Part shown: in pieces, positions 50,091 through 58,956 of the stretch
Layout of the letters: every line of letters begins with the position of its first letter
How positions within the stretch are numbered: the first letter of the stretch is position 1
From: Burkholderiaceae bacterium
Lineage (GTDB): Bacteria > Pseudomonadota > Gammaproteobacteria > Burkholderiales > Burkholderiaceae_E
DNA length: 64,000 nucleotides
NCBI GenBank assembly: GCA_023954045.1
Contig: JAMLIR010000014.1
Location: 59,315 to 123,314 of the forward strand
Direction of reading: 5' to 3'
Translations under genes and position numbers: made by a program
The notes under the pieces: model-generated
Told to the model about the DNA's origin: nothing
Databases searched by the model: none
Seen by the model: the letters and a program-made list of their open reading frames with translations, nothing else

Positions 50091-51391
50091 ATGCCCTCAA
50101 CACGCGAATTGCATCTCGGGATCATCGGGCTTGGCTACGTCGGCCTTCCGCTGGCCGTCGAGTTCGCCAAGCGACGTGTCGTCGTCGGCTTCGACATCAA
50201 CGTCGAGCGCATCGAAGCCCTGCGCGCAGGGCATGACGCCACCCTCGAAGTCGAGGATGCCGAATTGCGCGAGGCGACCGGTTTGCGTCTCACGTCGGAG
50301 CCGGCGGACCTTGCCGCCTGCAACGTGTACATCGTGACCGTGCCGACGCCGATCGACGAACACAAGCGCCCCGACCTCGGCCCATTGGTGAAGGCTTCCG
50401 AGACGATCGGCAAGGTGTTGAAGAAGGCGACATCGTCGTCTACGAGTCGACGGTCTACCCGGGTGCGACCGAGGAGGATTGCGTTCCCGTGCTCGAGCGC
50501 GTGTCCGGGTTGACTTTCAACCGCGACTTCTTCGCCGGCTACAGCCCCGAGCGGATCAACCCGGGCGACAAGGAGCACAGGGTCGCGACCATCCGGAAGG
50601 TCACGTCGGGGTCGACTCCCGAAGTGGCGGACATCATCGACGACCTCTACCGCGAGATCATCACGGCGGGCACTCACAAGGCGCCGAACATCCGCGTGGC
50701 AGAAGCGGCCAAGGTGATCGAGAACACGCAGCGCGACCTGAACATCGCGCTGATGAACGAGCTCAGCGTGCTGTTCGCGCGGCTCGACATCGACACCCGG
50801 GCCGTGCTCGAGGCGGCCGGGACCAAGTGGAACTTCCTGCCGTTCCGCCCGGGGCTGGTCGGCGGGCACTGCATCGGCGTCGATCCTTACTACCTGACCG
50901 ACAAGGCGGAAAAGGTCGGCTACATTCCGCAGGTCATCCTGGCCGGGCGCCGCATCAACGACAACATGGGCCGTTACGTCGCGCGCACCACGATCAAGAA
51001 GATGATCCAGAACGGCATCGACGTGACGCGCGCGACCGTCGGCGTGCTGGGCCTCACGTTCAAGGAGAACTGCCCGGACATTCGCAACAGCAAGGTCATC
51101 GACATCATCCGCGAGTTCCAGGATTTCGGGATCAGGGTGGTGGCGGAGGATCCGTATGCGGACGCCGGCGAACTGGCGCGCGAGTATCCGGGCGTGGCGT
51201 TCGGCAGCATCGCGCCGGACGCGCAGGTCGACGCCCTGGTGGTCGCGGTGGCCCATCAGCAGTACGCGTCGCGGACTGCCGACGATCTGAGGGCCTTGCT
51301 CAGGGGCGACAAGCCGGTGCTCGCCGATGTCAAGAGCCTGTTCGACCAGCAGGCCCTGGCGCGGGCGGGAATTACCGCGTGGCGGCTATAG
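50091..51391 (+). pseudogene. tviB: UDP-N-acetylglucosamine/galactosamine 6-dehydrogenase (TviB/WbpO type), frameshifted
   Basis: Two abutting frames together give a full-length TviB-like protein (about 433 residues). Residues 1-112 lie in the first frame (LHLGIIGLGYVGLPLAVEF, IVTVPTPIDEHKRPDLGP). The remainder is in another, with catalytic Cys in GGHCIGVDPYYLTDKA and TFKENCPDIRNSKVIDI. The shift occurs near 50425, where KVLKKGDIVV is expected: one G is missing from AAGAAG(G)GCGAC. The enzyme would make UDP-GlcNAcA or UDP-GalNAcA for the surface polysaccharide. Both halves look well conserved, so a sequencing error or a very recent mutation is likely. Confidence 0.85.
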
Positions 51392-51428
51392 GCACCGGCT
51401 GCGACCGGGAATATTTCAAGCGCGTCCG

Positions 51429-53428
51429 ATGAGGTCCGCGGTCGCCTATCGCGCAGACATCGACGGACTTCGGGCGGTTGCCGTCCTCAGCGTACTCGTT
51501 TTTCACGTCGCGCCTTCGGCCTTGCCCGGCGGGTTCCTGGGCGTCGACATCTTCTTCGTCATTTCCGGGTACCTGATTTCCCTGATCCTGCTTCGCGAGC
51601 AGGCCGACGGGCGCTTCCGCTTCGGTGCCTTCTATGCGCGGCGCATCAGGCGGCTGTTCCCTGCGCTGATTGCGGTCCTGATTGCGACGCTCGGATTCGG
51701 GGCATTCGCGCTGTTCGCCGACGAGTACGAACGCCTCGCCCGGCATGCGTACTCCGCGATCGCCTTCGTGCTCAATTTCCGGCTCATGGGCGAGGCGGGC
51801 TATTTCGACGTCGCTTCGAGCGCCAAGCCGCTGCTGCACCTCTGGTCGCTGTCGGTCGAGGAGCAGTTCTATCTCGCCTGGCCCATCGTGCTACTGGGCG
51901 CACGGCGATTTCGCATCGACGCCGGCATCGTCATCGTCGTGCTGGCCGTGCTCTCTCTCGCGTTCGGCGCTCACCTCGCCGCTCGCAACGCCGACGCGCT
52001 CTACTACCATCCTCTGGCGCGCGGCTGGGAACTCCTGGTCGGTGCCGGCGTCGCGTGGTGGCACGCAGGAAGGGGAGACGTGCTGCCTGCCGTGCTCGAG
52101 CCTCGGTCGGCCCGAAACGTGCTCTCGGTCGTCGGGCTCCTGCTGATTGCATGGGCCCTGTTCACCTTCGACGAGCACGCGCTCTATCCGAGGCCGGGCA
52201 TGATCGCGCCGCTCTTCGGCGTCGCGGCGCTCATTGCGAGCGGCCACGGCGCAACGGTGAATCGTGCCCTTGCAGCGAAGCCCTTGGTGCTGGTCGGACT
52301 GATCAGTTACCCGTTGTATCTATGGCACTGGCCGTTGCTCTCGTATGTCCGGATCGCCGAATCGGGCACTCCTGCCGGCTGGCTCCGTGGGTCGCTGCCC
52401 TTCTGTCCGTTCTGCTTGCGTGGGGAACCTATGCATGGATCGAGCGCCCGATTCGCCACGGATGGGCTCGACGTCGCGTCGTGCCGGTCCTCGTCGGATC
52501 GATGCTGGGGCTGATGCTCGCGTCCCGTGTCGTGGTGGATTCGGGAGGATTGCCCGACCGGCACGCGGTTCGCTATGCGAGAGATGCCGAGGCCCAGATG
52601 ATCCGCGAGCCGCGGCAGGACGGTTCCTGCCTCGCGTTGTTCTCCGGGACGGATGCGCCGGTCTACTGCCGCCAGTCCCACCCCGGCGAACGGATGATCG
52701 CGCTCGTCGGCGATTCGCACGCACACGTGCTGTTCCCGGGCGTCTCCGAACTGGCCGCCAGCAAGGGTTACGGCACGCTGCTGCTCGCGAACTCCGGCTG
52801 TCCGCCCTTCGACGGCGCCGTCACGGGCAGGAATGAAGCGGAGCGGACGACGTGCGCACGAAGCATCGAAGTCATCCTGAGCGCACTCGAAAGGGACGGG
52901 CGTCTGGCGGCCGTCGTGCTGGCATCGCGCGGTCCCCAGTATCTCGACGGGAAGGGATTCGGTCCCGCCGAGGCCAACTACAACTACCCGCCGATCGCCG
53001 GACGCGGCCGCGATGGGCTTGCGTCGCCGGCGTCGCCATCGCAGGCGTTTGCACGCGGATTGCAGGCCACGATCGATCGCCTGGAGAGGAAGGGCCTGCG
53101 AGTCGCGTACTTCCTCCAGGTTCCGGAGTTGGGGGTTCCCGCGCGGGATTGCCTGTCACGGCCCCTGACGCTCACCGGGATGCGTGACGGATGCGCGGTC
53201 TCCCACGCGGTCTATCGAACCCGGATGGCGGACTATCGCGGTCTGATCGAAACCATTCGGGCGGCGGACCGATCGTTGATCATGATCGATGGCGAACGCC
53301 TCTTTTGTTCGAACGACAGATGCCGTGGGCTACGTGATCGTCAATTGCTGTACGCAGACGACAATCACCTCAGCGTAAATGGCTCCCGGCTCGTTGCGCC
53401 CTTGATCATCGAGGCACTGGGTTTGTGA
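51429..53428 (+). pseudogene. OafA-type acyltransferase with SGNH domain, frameshifted
   Basis: The first frame carries an acyltransferase-3 membrane domain: YRADIDGLRAVAVLSVLVFH start, FFVISGYLISLIL, and LWSLSVEEQFYLAWP, with about ten membrane segments. The second frame continues with the last helices (WVAALLSVLLAWGTYAW) and a C-terminal SGNH hydrolase-like domain (nucleophile in ALVGDSHAHVLF, Asp/His in DDNHLSVNG). A missing base near 52387-52388 (CTCCG/TGGGTC) explains the break; restoring it gives about 666 residues, the usual size. These proteins O-acetylate surface polysaccharides. The gene follows the dehydrogenase after 37 bases. Confidence 0.84.
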
Positions 53429-53474
53429 TCGCGGTGGGCGACGACGGCTTGCCCGAAGCCGCGCTAGTGCAGGT

Positions 53475-55142
53475 CTACTCCGTATAGAAGTTAGGGTCGA
53501 CCTTATTGAAATACTCGTAGAGCTCGACCTGATTTCTGAAGACAGCCAATCGCCTTGGCGTCATTTCCACTTGGCGCTCTTGCTTGTCAGTGTAAAAGAA
53601 GAATGTTATCCGGTCGATGGTTTCCATTCGATCCCCATCGTCAAAGCCCAACGGTGACAACAAGACAAGTGTTCGGTTTCCGGCGCGTGTTTCCGGATAG
53701 TATCGAAAGAAATCGCGACCCTTCGAATTGATCATCACACCGATCTTCAGCGGCCCGTCAGCATCGAATTCGAATCCGATAAAGGATCCCGAGTCAATGG
53801 CAATTGGGGTCGTCGGCGTCAGCGTGAGCCGACCTTGCGTATCCAAGTAGGAACTTGGCGCGTCGGATGGGCTGTGCCGTCGTGACGGATCTACGATCAC
53901 TCGGCCACCGTCTCCTAAGTAGGCGTCAAAGAGCGCCTCGGATTTGGTGGCAATATCCACCCCGGGCACGACGTCGCCATAGATCGGGCGCAACCGAGAC
54001 TCATACAGCATTGTTCTCTGACCTAAGTATTCAGAGGTCAAGCGACACGTGGTGGCTTCGGGATCCAATCTGGTGGGCGCACTGAGCATTGCGCGCTTGA
54101 TCACCGGTTTCCTTGTGTCGGTCGGATTCGGAAGCGAGTACTTTTCGGTATGCGTCCCATCCGCGCATTCGAGTTCCAAGGCATAAGTGTCGACCTGATA
54201 GGGATGTGGAGCGCCGATGGCAGAAATGATCAGATTGCGAGAACCTCCGTGGCTATGGAGGTAAACAGGGAAATGCTCTTGGAGAACGGACCGACGTAAA
54301 CCCGCTTGGTTCGGAAAATATGGGTCCTTGTCGAGTGCCGAAAGAGCGTCGAATTGCATGGTTTCATAGATCACGTAGTGCGTCTGATTGATTGTTCTGG
54401 GATTCAGCATGTACAACGGCCAAGGGCGCTCGTTCAGAAAATCAATGCTCCGTATCTTGGTCGCCCGGACACCACATCGATACAGGTCGTCGAGCGTCTT
54501 GTCCCCGAGTGCGAGAGCGAGCATCCGGAGCGATTGAAGCGCATATAGATGGCCGTTCAAGACATAATATTCGTCTGACGCGTGCATGCCATCCCATGCA
54601 TATTCGGAGAACCAGCAGCGGTCTCCACTTCGCCAAACCGTTCCGCCGTCGGAAACGCTACGAGATGCTTGTGCGATTAGCTTGTCTGCAAGTGCCTTGT
54701 ATTGAGTCCGGCCGGTCTCCTGCCACAACCCCACCAGCAGCATCGGGAAGGACCATGAATCCATCGCCGAATACCATCCTGGCGACAGCCGTCCATAGGC
54801 GAAGGTGTAGTTCAGTCGGCCTCCTGGTTCCTGAAGGTTCCACTTGGAAATGATCTCTTCGATTCTTGGATGAATGCGATCGATGTCGCGATGTGCCAGC
54901 CAATCTTGAAGGAGGACGGTCGTGATTCGTAGGGGGTCGCCATAATCGAGTTGCTGTTGAAAGCCTGCGTCGCTGCTGTCCGTCTCGGCATAGAACCAGA
55001 CGTATGGTCGAAGCACGTCCGCCTGGTCGCTTAGGATTTTGAAGCCGGCGTGGCTTGGGGCCGCCCCATTGCAACCAATCACGAAGAAGGCCAGAAGGAG
55101 CGTGCGAATGAGGGACCAGGCGGTGCTCATGGACGAGGGCAT
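53475..55142 (-). CDS. D-glucuronyl C5-epimerase-like lipoprotein, low GC
   Basis: 555 residues. The N-terminus is a lipoprotein signal, with a hydrophobic stretch ending at a VIGC lipobox. The next about 200 residues resemble the C5-epimerase C-terminal domain: GWYSAMDSWSFPMLL, WFSEYAW and YYVLNGHLYALQSL. The last about 200 residues are beta-rich and not recognised. It may modify uronic acids in an exported polysaccharide. GC is clearly lower than in its neighbours (53% and 48% in two 60-base lines I counted, against about 70%). It lies antisense within an otherwise plus-strand locus, which suggests horizontal acquisition. The ATG at 55142 has GGAAG upstream. Confidence 0.75.
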   Translation of the reverse strand: MPSSMSTAWSLIRTLLLAFFVIGCNGAAPSHAGFKILSDQADVLRPYVWFYAETDSSDAGFQQQLDYGDPLRITTVLLQDWLAHRDIDRIHPRIEEIISKWNLQEPGGRLNYTFAYGRLSPGWYSAMDSWSFPMLLVGLWQETGRTQYKALADKLIAQASRSVSDGGTVWRSGDRCWFSEYAWDGMHASDEYYVLNGHLYALQSLRMLALALGDKTLDDLYRCGVRATKIRSIDFLNERPWPLYMLNPRTINQTHYVIYETMQFDALSALDKDPYFPNQAGLRRSVLQEHFPVYLHSHGGSRNLIISAIGAPHPYQVDTYALELECADGTHTEKYSLPNPTDTRKPVIKRAMLSAPTRLDPEATTCRLTSEYLGQRTMLYESRLRPIYGDVVPGVDIATKSEALFDAYLGDGGRVIVDPSRRHSPSDAPSSYLDTQGRLTLTPTTPIAIDSGSFIGFEFDADGPLKIGVMINSKGRDFFRYYPETRAGNRTLVLLSPLGFDDGDRMETIDRITFFFYTDKQERQVEMTPRRLAVFRNQVELYEYFNKVDPNFYTE

Positions 55143-55509
55143 TTCAGATATCTTCCATTCGGTGATCGTGGTTCGCCGCTTTGTCTGCGAGTCTGGCTGC
55201 GGTCGTTCGGCGCTTCGCGGTGCCGAGGGGATCGGATTGGCAGTTCCGGTGGAGTAGTACGCTTGAGCCCACCCTGTCGAGACGGGCGGATTGTAGGACT
55301 GCTTGTGCGATTGATGGGCGATCGCCGATGTCTGTGAGCGGAGTGCTCTGGGCAACCGACTCAATTGCGAAGTGTCTGTGCCGTCAAGACGGCGCCAATG
55401 AGAGAAGGTTGTTGACTGCTTCCCCGCTCTGAGCGGTGCAGGCATGCTCGGGTCCAGGCAAGGTTGGCCAGGGCAGTGCGATAATGGCCGTTTGGATGCA
55501 TCTTGACAC
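55143..55509. other. Intergenic region between divergent genes
   Basis: 367 bases separating the C5-epimerase-like gene from the chain-length gene. No coding region is supported. GATAAT at 55480-55485, 24 bases before the downstream ATG, could be the -10 of the wzz-wzx operon, but no -35 is at the right distance. TTGACT at 55412-55417 has no matching -10. No riboswitch or tRNA pattern was seen. Confidence 0.5.
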
Positions 55510-56328
55510 ATGTCGCTCAGTGCAACTGACCATCAATACGGTGACAACGAGATCAGTCTCGTCCATATCTGGCTGATCCTCGTCCGGCGCAGGCTCTGGG
55601 TGTTGGCAGGGCTGGTCATCAGCCTGGGGGCGGGCATTGCATACGTCGCCCTGAAGGCCCCGGTCTTCGAGGCTCGCGCCAGGGTGCAGATCGGCCAGAC
55701 CGGTGGGGTCGGGCCGTTCGAGCCGGCCGAAGTGCTCGCCGCCCGACTGATGGCCCAGTATGGCGAGAACGTGGCCGACGGCGTCAAGCGTCCCAAGCCC
55801 TTCCTCAGCCGTGCTTCCGCGCAAAAGGGGGCGGCGCCAGTCGTGGAACTCGCCGCCGAGGGCGACGGTCCGGACGCGCCGGCGGCCCTGCTCACGAAGA
55901 TCTTCGACGAGGTGGCTCGGGCGCACGCCGAGACCTTCGCCCGCAACGTGCAGGCGATGACGGATCAACTCCAGTCGATCGATGCCAGGCGCCTTGCATT
56001 GCAGCAGCAGTTTCAGGACGCGACCGCGATCCTGGATTCGCTGAAAGCGCGCGATCCCGTTCAGGCGTCGCTGGTCATGATGGAGCGCGGGCGGGTGCTC
56101 ATGCTGCTGTCGGAACTGGACCAGCAGAAACCCAGGCTGGTCCAGACCCTGGGGGCGCCGCAGACCCAGCCGACCAGGCTCCTGGGCGAGATTTCGGCGC
56201 CCGCGCGACCCGCGGCACCCAGAACGGCGTACGCAATGGCGCTGGCAGTCGTCGCGGGCCTGCTTGGGGGCGTCCTCCTTGCGTTGCTGGCCGAGTTCAT
56301 CGCGTACGCGAGAGAGTCGGCCGGCTGA
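55510..56328 (+). CDS. Wzz-like chain-length determinant protein
   Basis: 272 residues. Two membrane helices, one near the N-terminus (about 27-49, LWVLAGLVISLGAGIAYVAL) and one near the C-terminus (about 238-262), enclose a periplasmic helical region with a coiled coil (MTDQLQSIDARRLALQQQF). This topology is that of polysaccharide co-polymerases, which set polymer length with Wzy. Overall sequence is diverged and the periplasmic part is short. The wzx-like gene follows after 22 bases. Confidence 0.83.
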   Translation: MSLSATDHQYGDNEISLVHIWLILVRRRLWVLAGLVISLGAGIAYVALKAPVFEARARVQIGQTGGVGPFEPAEVLAARLMAQYGENVADGVKRPKPFLSRASAQKGAAPVVELAAEGDGPDAPAALLTKIFDEVARAHAETFARNVQAMTDQLQSIDARRLALQQQFQDATAILDSLKARDPVQASLVMMERGRVLMLLSELDQQKPRLVQTLGAPQTQPTRLLGEISAPARPAAPRTAYAMALAVVAGLLGGVLLALLAEFIAYARESAG

Positions 56329-56350
56329 ATTCGCACGATTGGCAGCACGA

Positions 56351-57601
56351 ATGGGGATGCGCACATCCGGGCTGACCAGCGATTTCTGGCGCAGCGTCGC
56401 CTCGGTCCTGACCGGGACCGCCGTGGCCCAGGCGGTACCGATTGCGGGTTCGCTCGTCATTGCCCGCCAGTACGCTCCGACCGACTTCGGCCGGTTCTCG
56501 GCGTGGCTCGGTCTCGTTCTGGTGGTGGCAGTGGCGCTGACCGGTCGTTTCGAAACTGCGCTGGCGCTCGAGCCCGACGGCGAGCCGCGCCGGCGCGCGG
56601 TAGTCTCGACGCTGCTGACGGCCGCCCTGGTTGCGGTCCTGCTGGCAGGCGCCTCGGCCGTCGCCGTCGTGATCTGGCCCGCGTGGCTCGAGCACGAGTC
56701 GACGCCACTGGTCGCAGCGTTCTTTCCCGTCGCCTTGCTGATCGCCATGGGGCAGACCTGGCAGTCGTGGGCGGCTGCCGAGGGACGCTATCGGGATCTG
56801 TCGATGATGCGCATCGCCGAAGCCGCAGCCATCACGACTTCCCAGATCGCGCTCGGTGCAGCGTTCGCCAGCGCCGGCTCCCTGGCGATCGCGCACCTGA
56901 TCGGCGTGATGGTCGGCCTTGCGGTTTCGGCGCGACTCTTGCCGATTCACTGGCCGGCCGGAAATCCGGCGCCGATGGTGCGCGAGTTCTGGTCTCGACA
57001 CAGGAGATTTCCGCTGCTCTCCTTGCCGGCGGACGTTCTCAACACCGCGTCCGCGCAGCTGCCCGTGCTCATCGTCGCAGGTCGCTTCGGCGCGGAGACG
57101 GCGGGGCTGCTGGCCCTGGCGATGCGGACGCTGGGCGCTCCGATCGGGATCCTGGGGAAGTCGGTGCTCGATGTCTTCAAGCGTCACGCCGCGACCAGTT
57201 ACAGGGAGCGAGGCGAGTGCCGCGCGGACTACCTGCGGACTTTCAGGGTGCTGGCGACGGGGTCGCTGGGGGTGGCGATCGTGCTAGCTTTGTGGAGCGC
57301 GCCGCTCTTTGCGCTGGCCTTTGGCGAGGCCTGGCGAGGTGCAGGGACGATCGCAGCCTGGCTGGTTCCGATGTTCGCGCTGCGATTCGTGTCGAGCCCG
57401 CTGAGCTACATGGTCTACATCGCCGGGAAGCAGCATCTGGATCTCGTCTGGCAGGCCTGCCTGCTGGGCATGACGCTGGCCAGCCTGAACCTGTTCTCGC
57501 ACCATGCTGCCGCGATCATCGCCTACAGCGCCGGATACAGCCTGCTTTACATCGTCTATCTCATGATGTCCTATCGATTCAGCCTCGGGGATCGACGATG
57601 A
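56351..57601 (+). CDS. Oligosaccharide flippase family protein (Wzx-like)
   Basis: 416 residues with about 12 hydrophobic segments (for example VLTGTAVAQAVPIAGSLVIA and LLTAALVAVLLAGASAVAVV). Polysaccharide-export flippases move lipid-linked repeat units across the inner membrane. The start is uncertain: ATG at 56351 is used, with ATG 56357 and TTG 56339 as alternatives. Its stop overlaps the hisH start (ATGA). Confidence 0.87.
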   Translation: MGMRTSGLTSDFWRSVASVLTGTAVAQAVPIAGSLVIARQYAPTDFGRFSAWLGLVLVVAVALTGRFETALALEPDGEPRRRAVVSTLLTAALVAVLLAGASAVAVVIWPAWLEHESTPLVAAFFPVALLIAMGQTWQSWAAAEGRYRDLSMMRIAEAAAITTSQIALGAAFASAGSLAIAHLIGVMVGLAVSARLLPIHWPAGNPAPMVREFWSRHRRFPLLSLPADVLNTASAQLPVLIVAGRFGAETAGLLALAMRTLGAPIGILGKSVLDVFKRHAATSYRERGECRADYLRTFRVLATGSLGVAIVLALWSAPLFALAFGEAWRGAGTIAAWLVPMFALRFVSSPLSYMVYIAGKQHLDLVWQACLLGMTLASLNLFSHHAAAIIAYSAGYSLLYIVYLMMSYRFSLGDRR

Positions 57602-58209
57602 TCGCGATCGTCGACTACGACATCGGTAATCTCGGGGCGATCGCCAACATGCTGCGGCGTCTCGGCGCAGCCTGCGAGATCACTGCGGACCCCGAGCGAA
57701 TCGCCGCCTCGAGCCGCATCATCCTTCCAGGCAATGGCGCCTTCGATGCCTGCATGACGAACCTGCGCGCCACGGGGCTCGTGCCGCTGCTCGAGCGCAA
57801 GGTTCTCGCCGAACGCACGCCGTTGCTCGGCATCTGCGTCGGGGCACAGATGCTCGGGCGGGACAGCGAGGAGGGCAGGGAGGCCGGGCTTGGGTGGCTG
57901 GACATGCGCGTGCGACGGTTCCCGGAAGCTCCGGGTTTCCGGGTCCCGCACATGGGATGGAACCAGGTCGTGCCGCGGCAGACGCAGCATCCGCTCACGC
58001 GCGGCATGGACGGCGATTCCCGGTTCTACTTCGTGCACAGTTACTACATGGAGCCCTCGGACCCGGCCGACGTGCTTCTCGTCGCCGAGTACGGGATTCG
58101 GTTCGCCGCCGGCGTGGCGCGGGACAACATCGTCGGCGTTCAGTTTCACCCCGAGAAGAGCCACCGTTTCGGCAAGAGGATGCTTCATGCCTTTGCGGAG
58201 GGGGCCTGA
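57598..58209 (+). CDS. hisH: HisH-like glutamine amidotransferase for sugar amidation
   Basis: 203 residues, class I glutamine amidotransferase. Cys nucleophile in LGICVGAQMLG (near residue 83), His and Glu in VQFHPEKSH. It releases ammonia from glutamine for its HisF partner encoded next, with no gap between the genes. Placement inside a polysaccharide locus with a WbpG-like gene shows it is the HisH2-type subunit for acetamidino-sugar formation rather than histidine synthesis. Confidence 0.92.
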   Translation: MIAIVDYDIGNLGAIANMLRRLGAACEITADPERIAASSRIILPGNGAFDACMTNLRATGLVPLLERKVLAERTPLLGICVGAQMLGRDSEEGREAGLGWLDMRVRRFPEAPGFRVPHMGWNQVVPRQTQHPLTRGMDGDSRFYFVHSYYMEPSDPADVLLVAEYGIRFAAGVARDNIVGVQFHPEKSHRFGKRMLHAFAEGA

Positions 58210-58956
58210 ATGTACCGCGCACGCGTCATTCCTTGCCTTCTGGTACGTGGCAACGGGCTGGTGAAGACCCGGCGGTTCAAGGATGCGGTCTACGTCGGGG
58301 ATCCCGTGAATGCGATCCGGATCTTCAGCGAGAAGGAGGTCGACGAGATCGTCGTTCTCGACATCGATGCATCGCGGGAGGGGCGCGAGCCCAACTACGA
58401 GCTGATCTCGGAGATGGCAGGCGAGGCCTTCATGCCGATGGCCTATGGAGGCGGTGTCCGAACCCTCGATCAGATCCGGCGACTGATACGTTCCGGAGTC
58501 GAAAAGGTCGTCGTCAACACGGCCGCCACCGAGTCGACCGATCTCCTGGCCGAGGCAGCGGCGGTATTCGGAAGTCAGGCGGTGGTGGGCGCGGTCGACG
58601 TCAAGCGGACGTTGCTCGGTGGCTACAAGGTGGTGGCCCGGTCGGCGACGATCGACGTCAAGGTGTCGCTCGAGGATCACGTCAGGCGCCTCGCTGGCGC
58701 CGGGGCAGGGGAAATCCTGCTCACCAGCGTCGACAGGGACGGCATGATGAATGGCTACGATCTCGATCTGGTCAAGCGTGTCGCACAGTGCGTTTCGGTC
58801 CCCCTCGTGGCGTGCGGCGGCGCAGGAACGATCGAACACCTGTCGGAGGCAATCCGGGAGGGCGCGTCGGCAGTGTGCGCAGGAAGCATGTTCGTTTTTC
58901 ACGGCAAGCACCGGGCCGTGCTCATCAACTACCCGAGAGAGGCGCTGCTGCCGTGA
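58210..58956 (+). CDS. hisF: HisF-like synthase subunit for sugar amidation
   Basis: 248 residues, beta/alpha barrel. Phosphate-binding and catalytic regions are RVIPCLLVRGNGLVKTRRF, VVLDIDASREGREPN, MAYGGGVRTLDQI and TSVDRDGMMNGYD. The sequence belongs to the HisF2/WbuZ side branch that supplies ammonia to an N-acetyl-sugar amidotransferase. The stop overlaps the GTG of the next gene. Confidence 0.92.
   Translation: MYRARVIPCLLVRGNGLVKTRRFKDAVYVGDPVNAIRIFSEKEVDEIVVLDIDASREGREPNYELISEMAGEAFMPMAYGGGVRTLDQIRRLIRSGVEKVVVNTAATESTDLLAEAAAVFGSQAVVGAVDVKRTLLGGYKVVARSATIDVKVSLEDHVRRLAGAGAGEILLTSVDRDGMMNGYDLDLVKRVAQCVSVPLVACGGAGTIEHLSEAIREGASAVCAGSMFVFHGKHRAVLINYPREALLP

Noticed and set aside
57598-58956. 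Histidine biosynthesis genes hisH and hisF
   Set aside because: They sit alone among flippase, polymerase and amidotransferase genes without other his genes, so the sugar-amidation paralogues are more likely.
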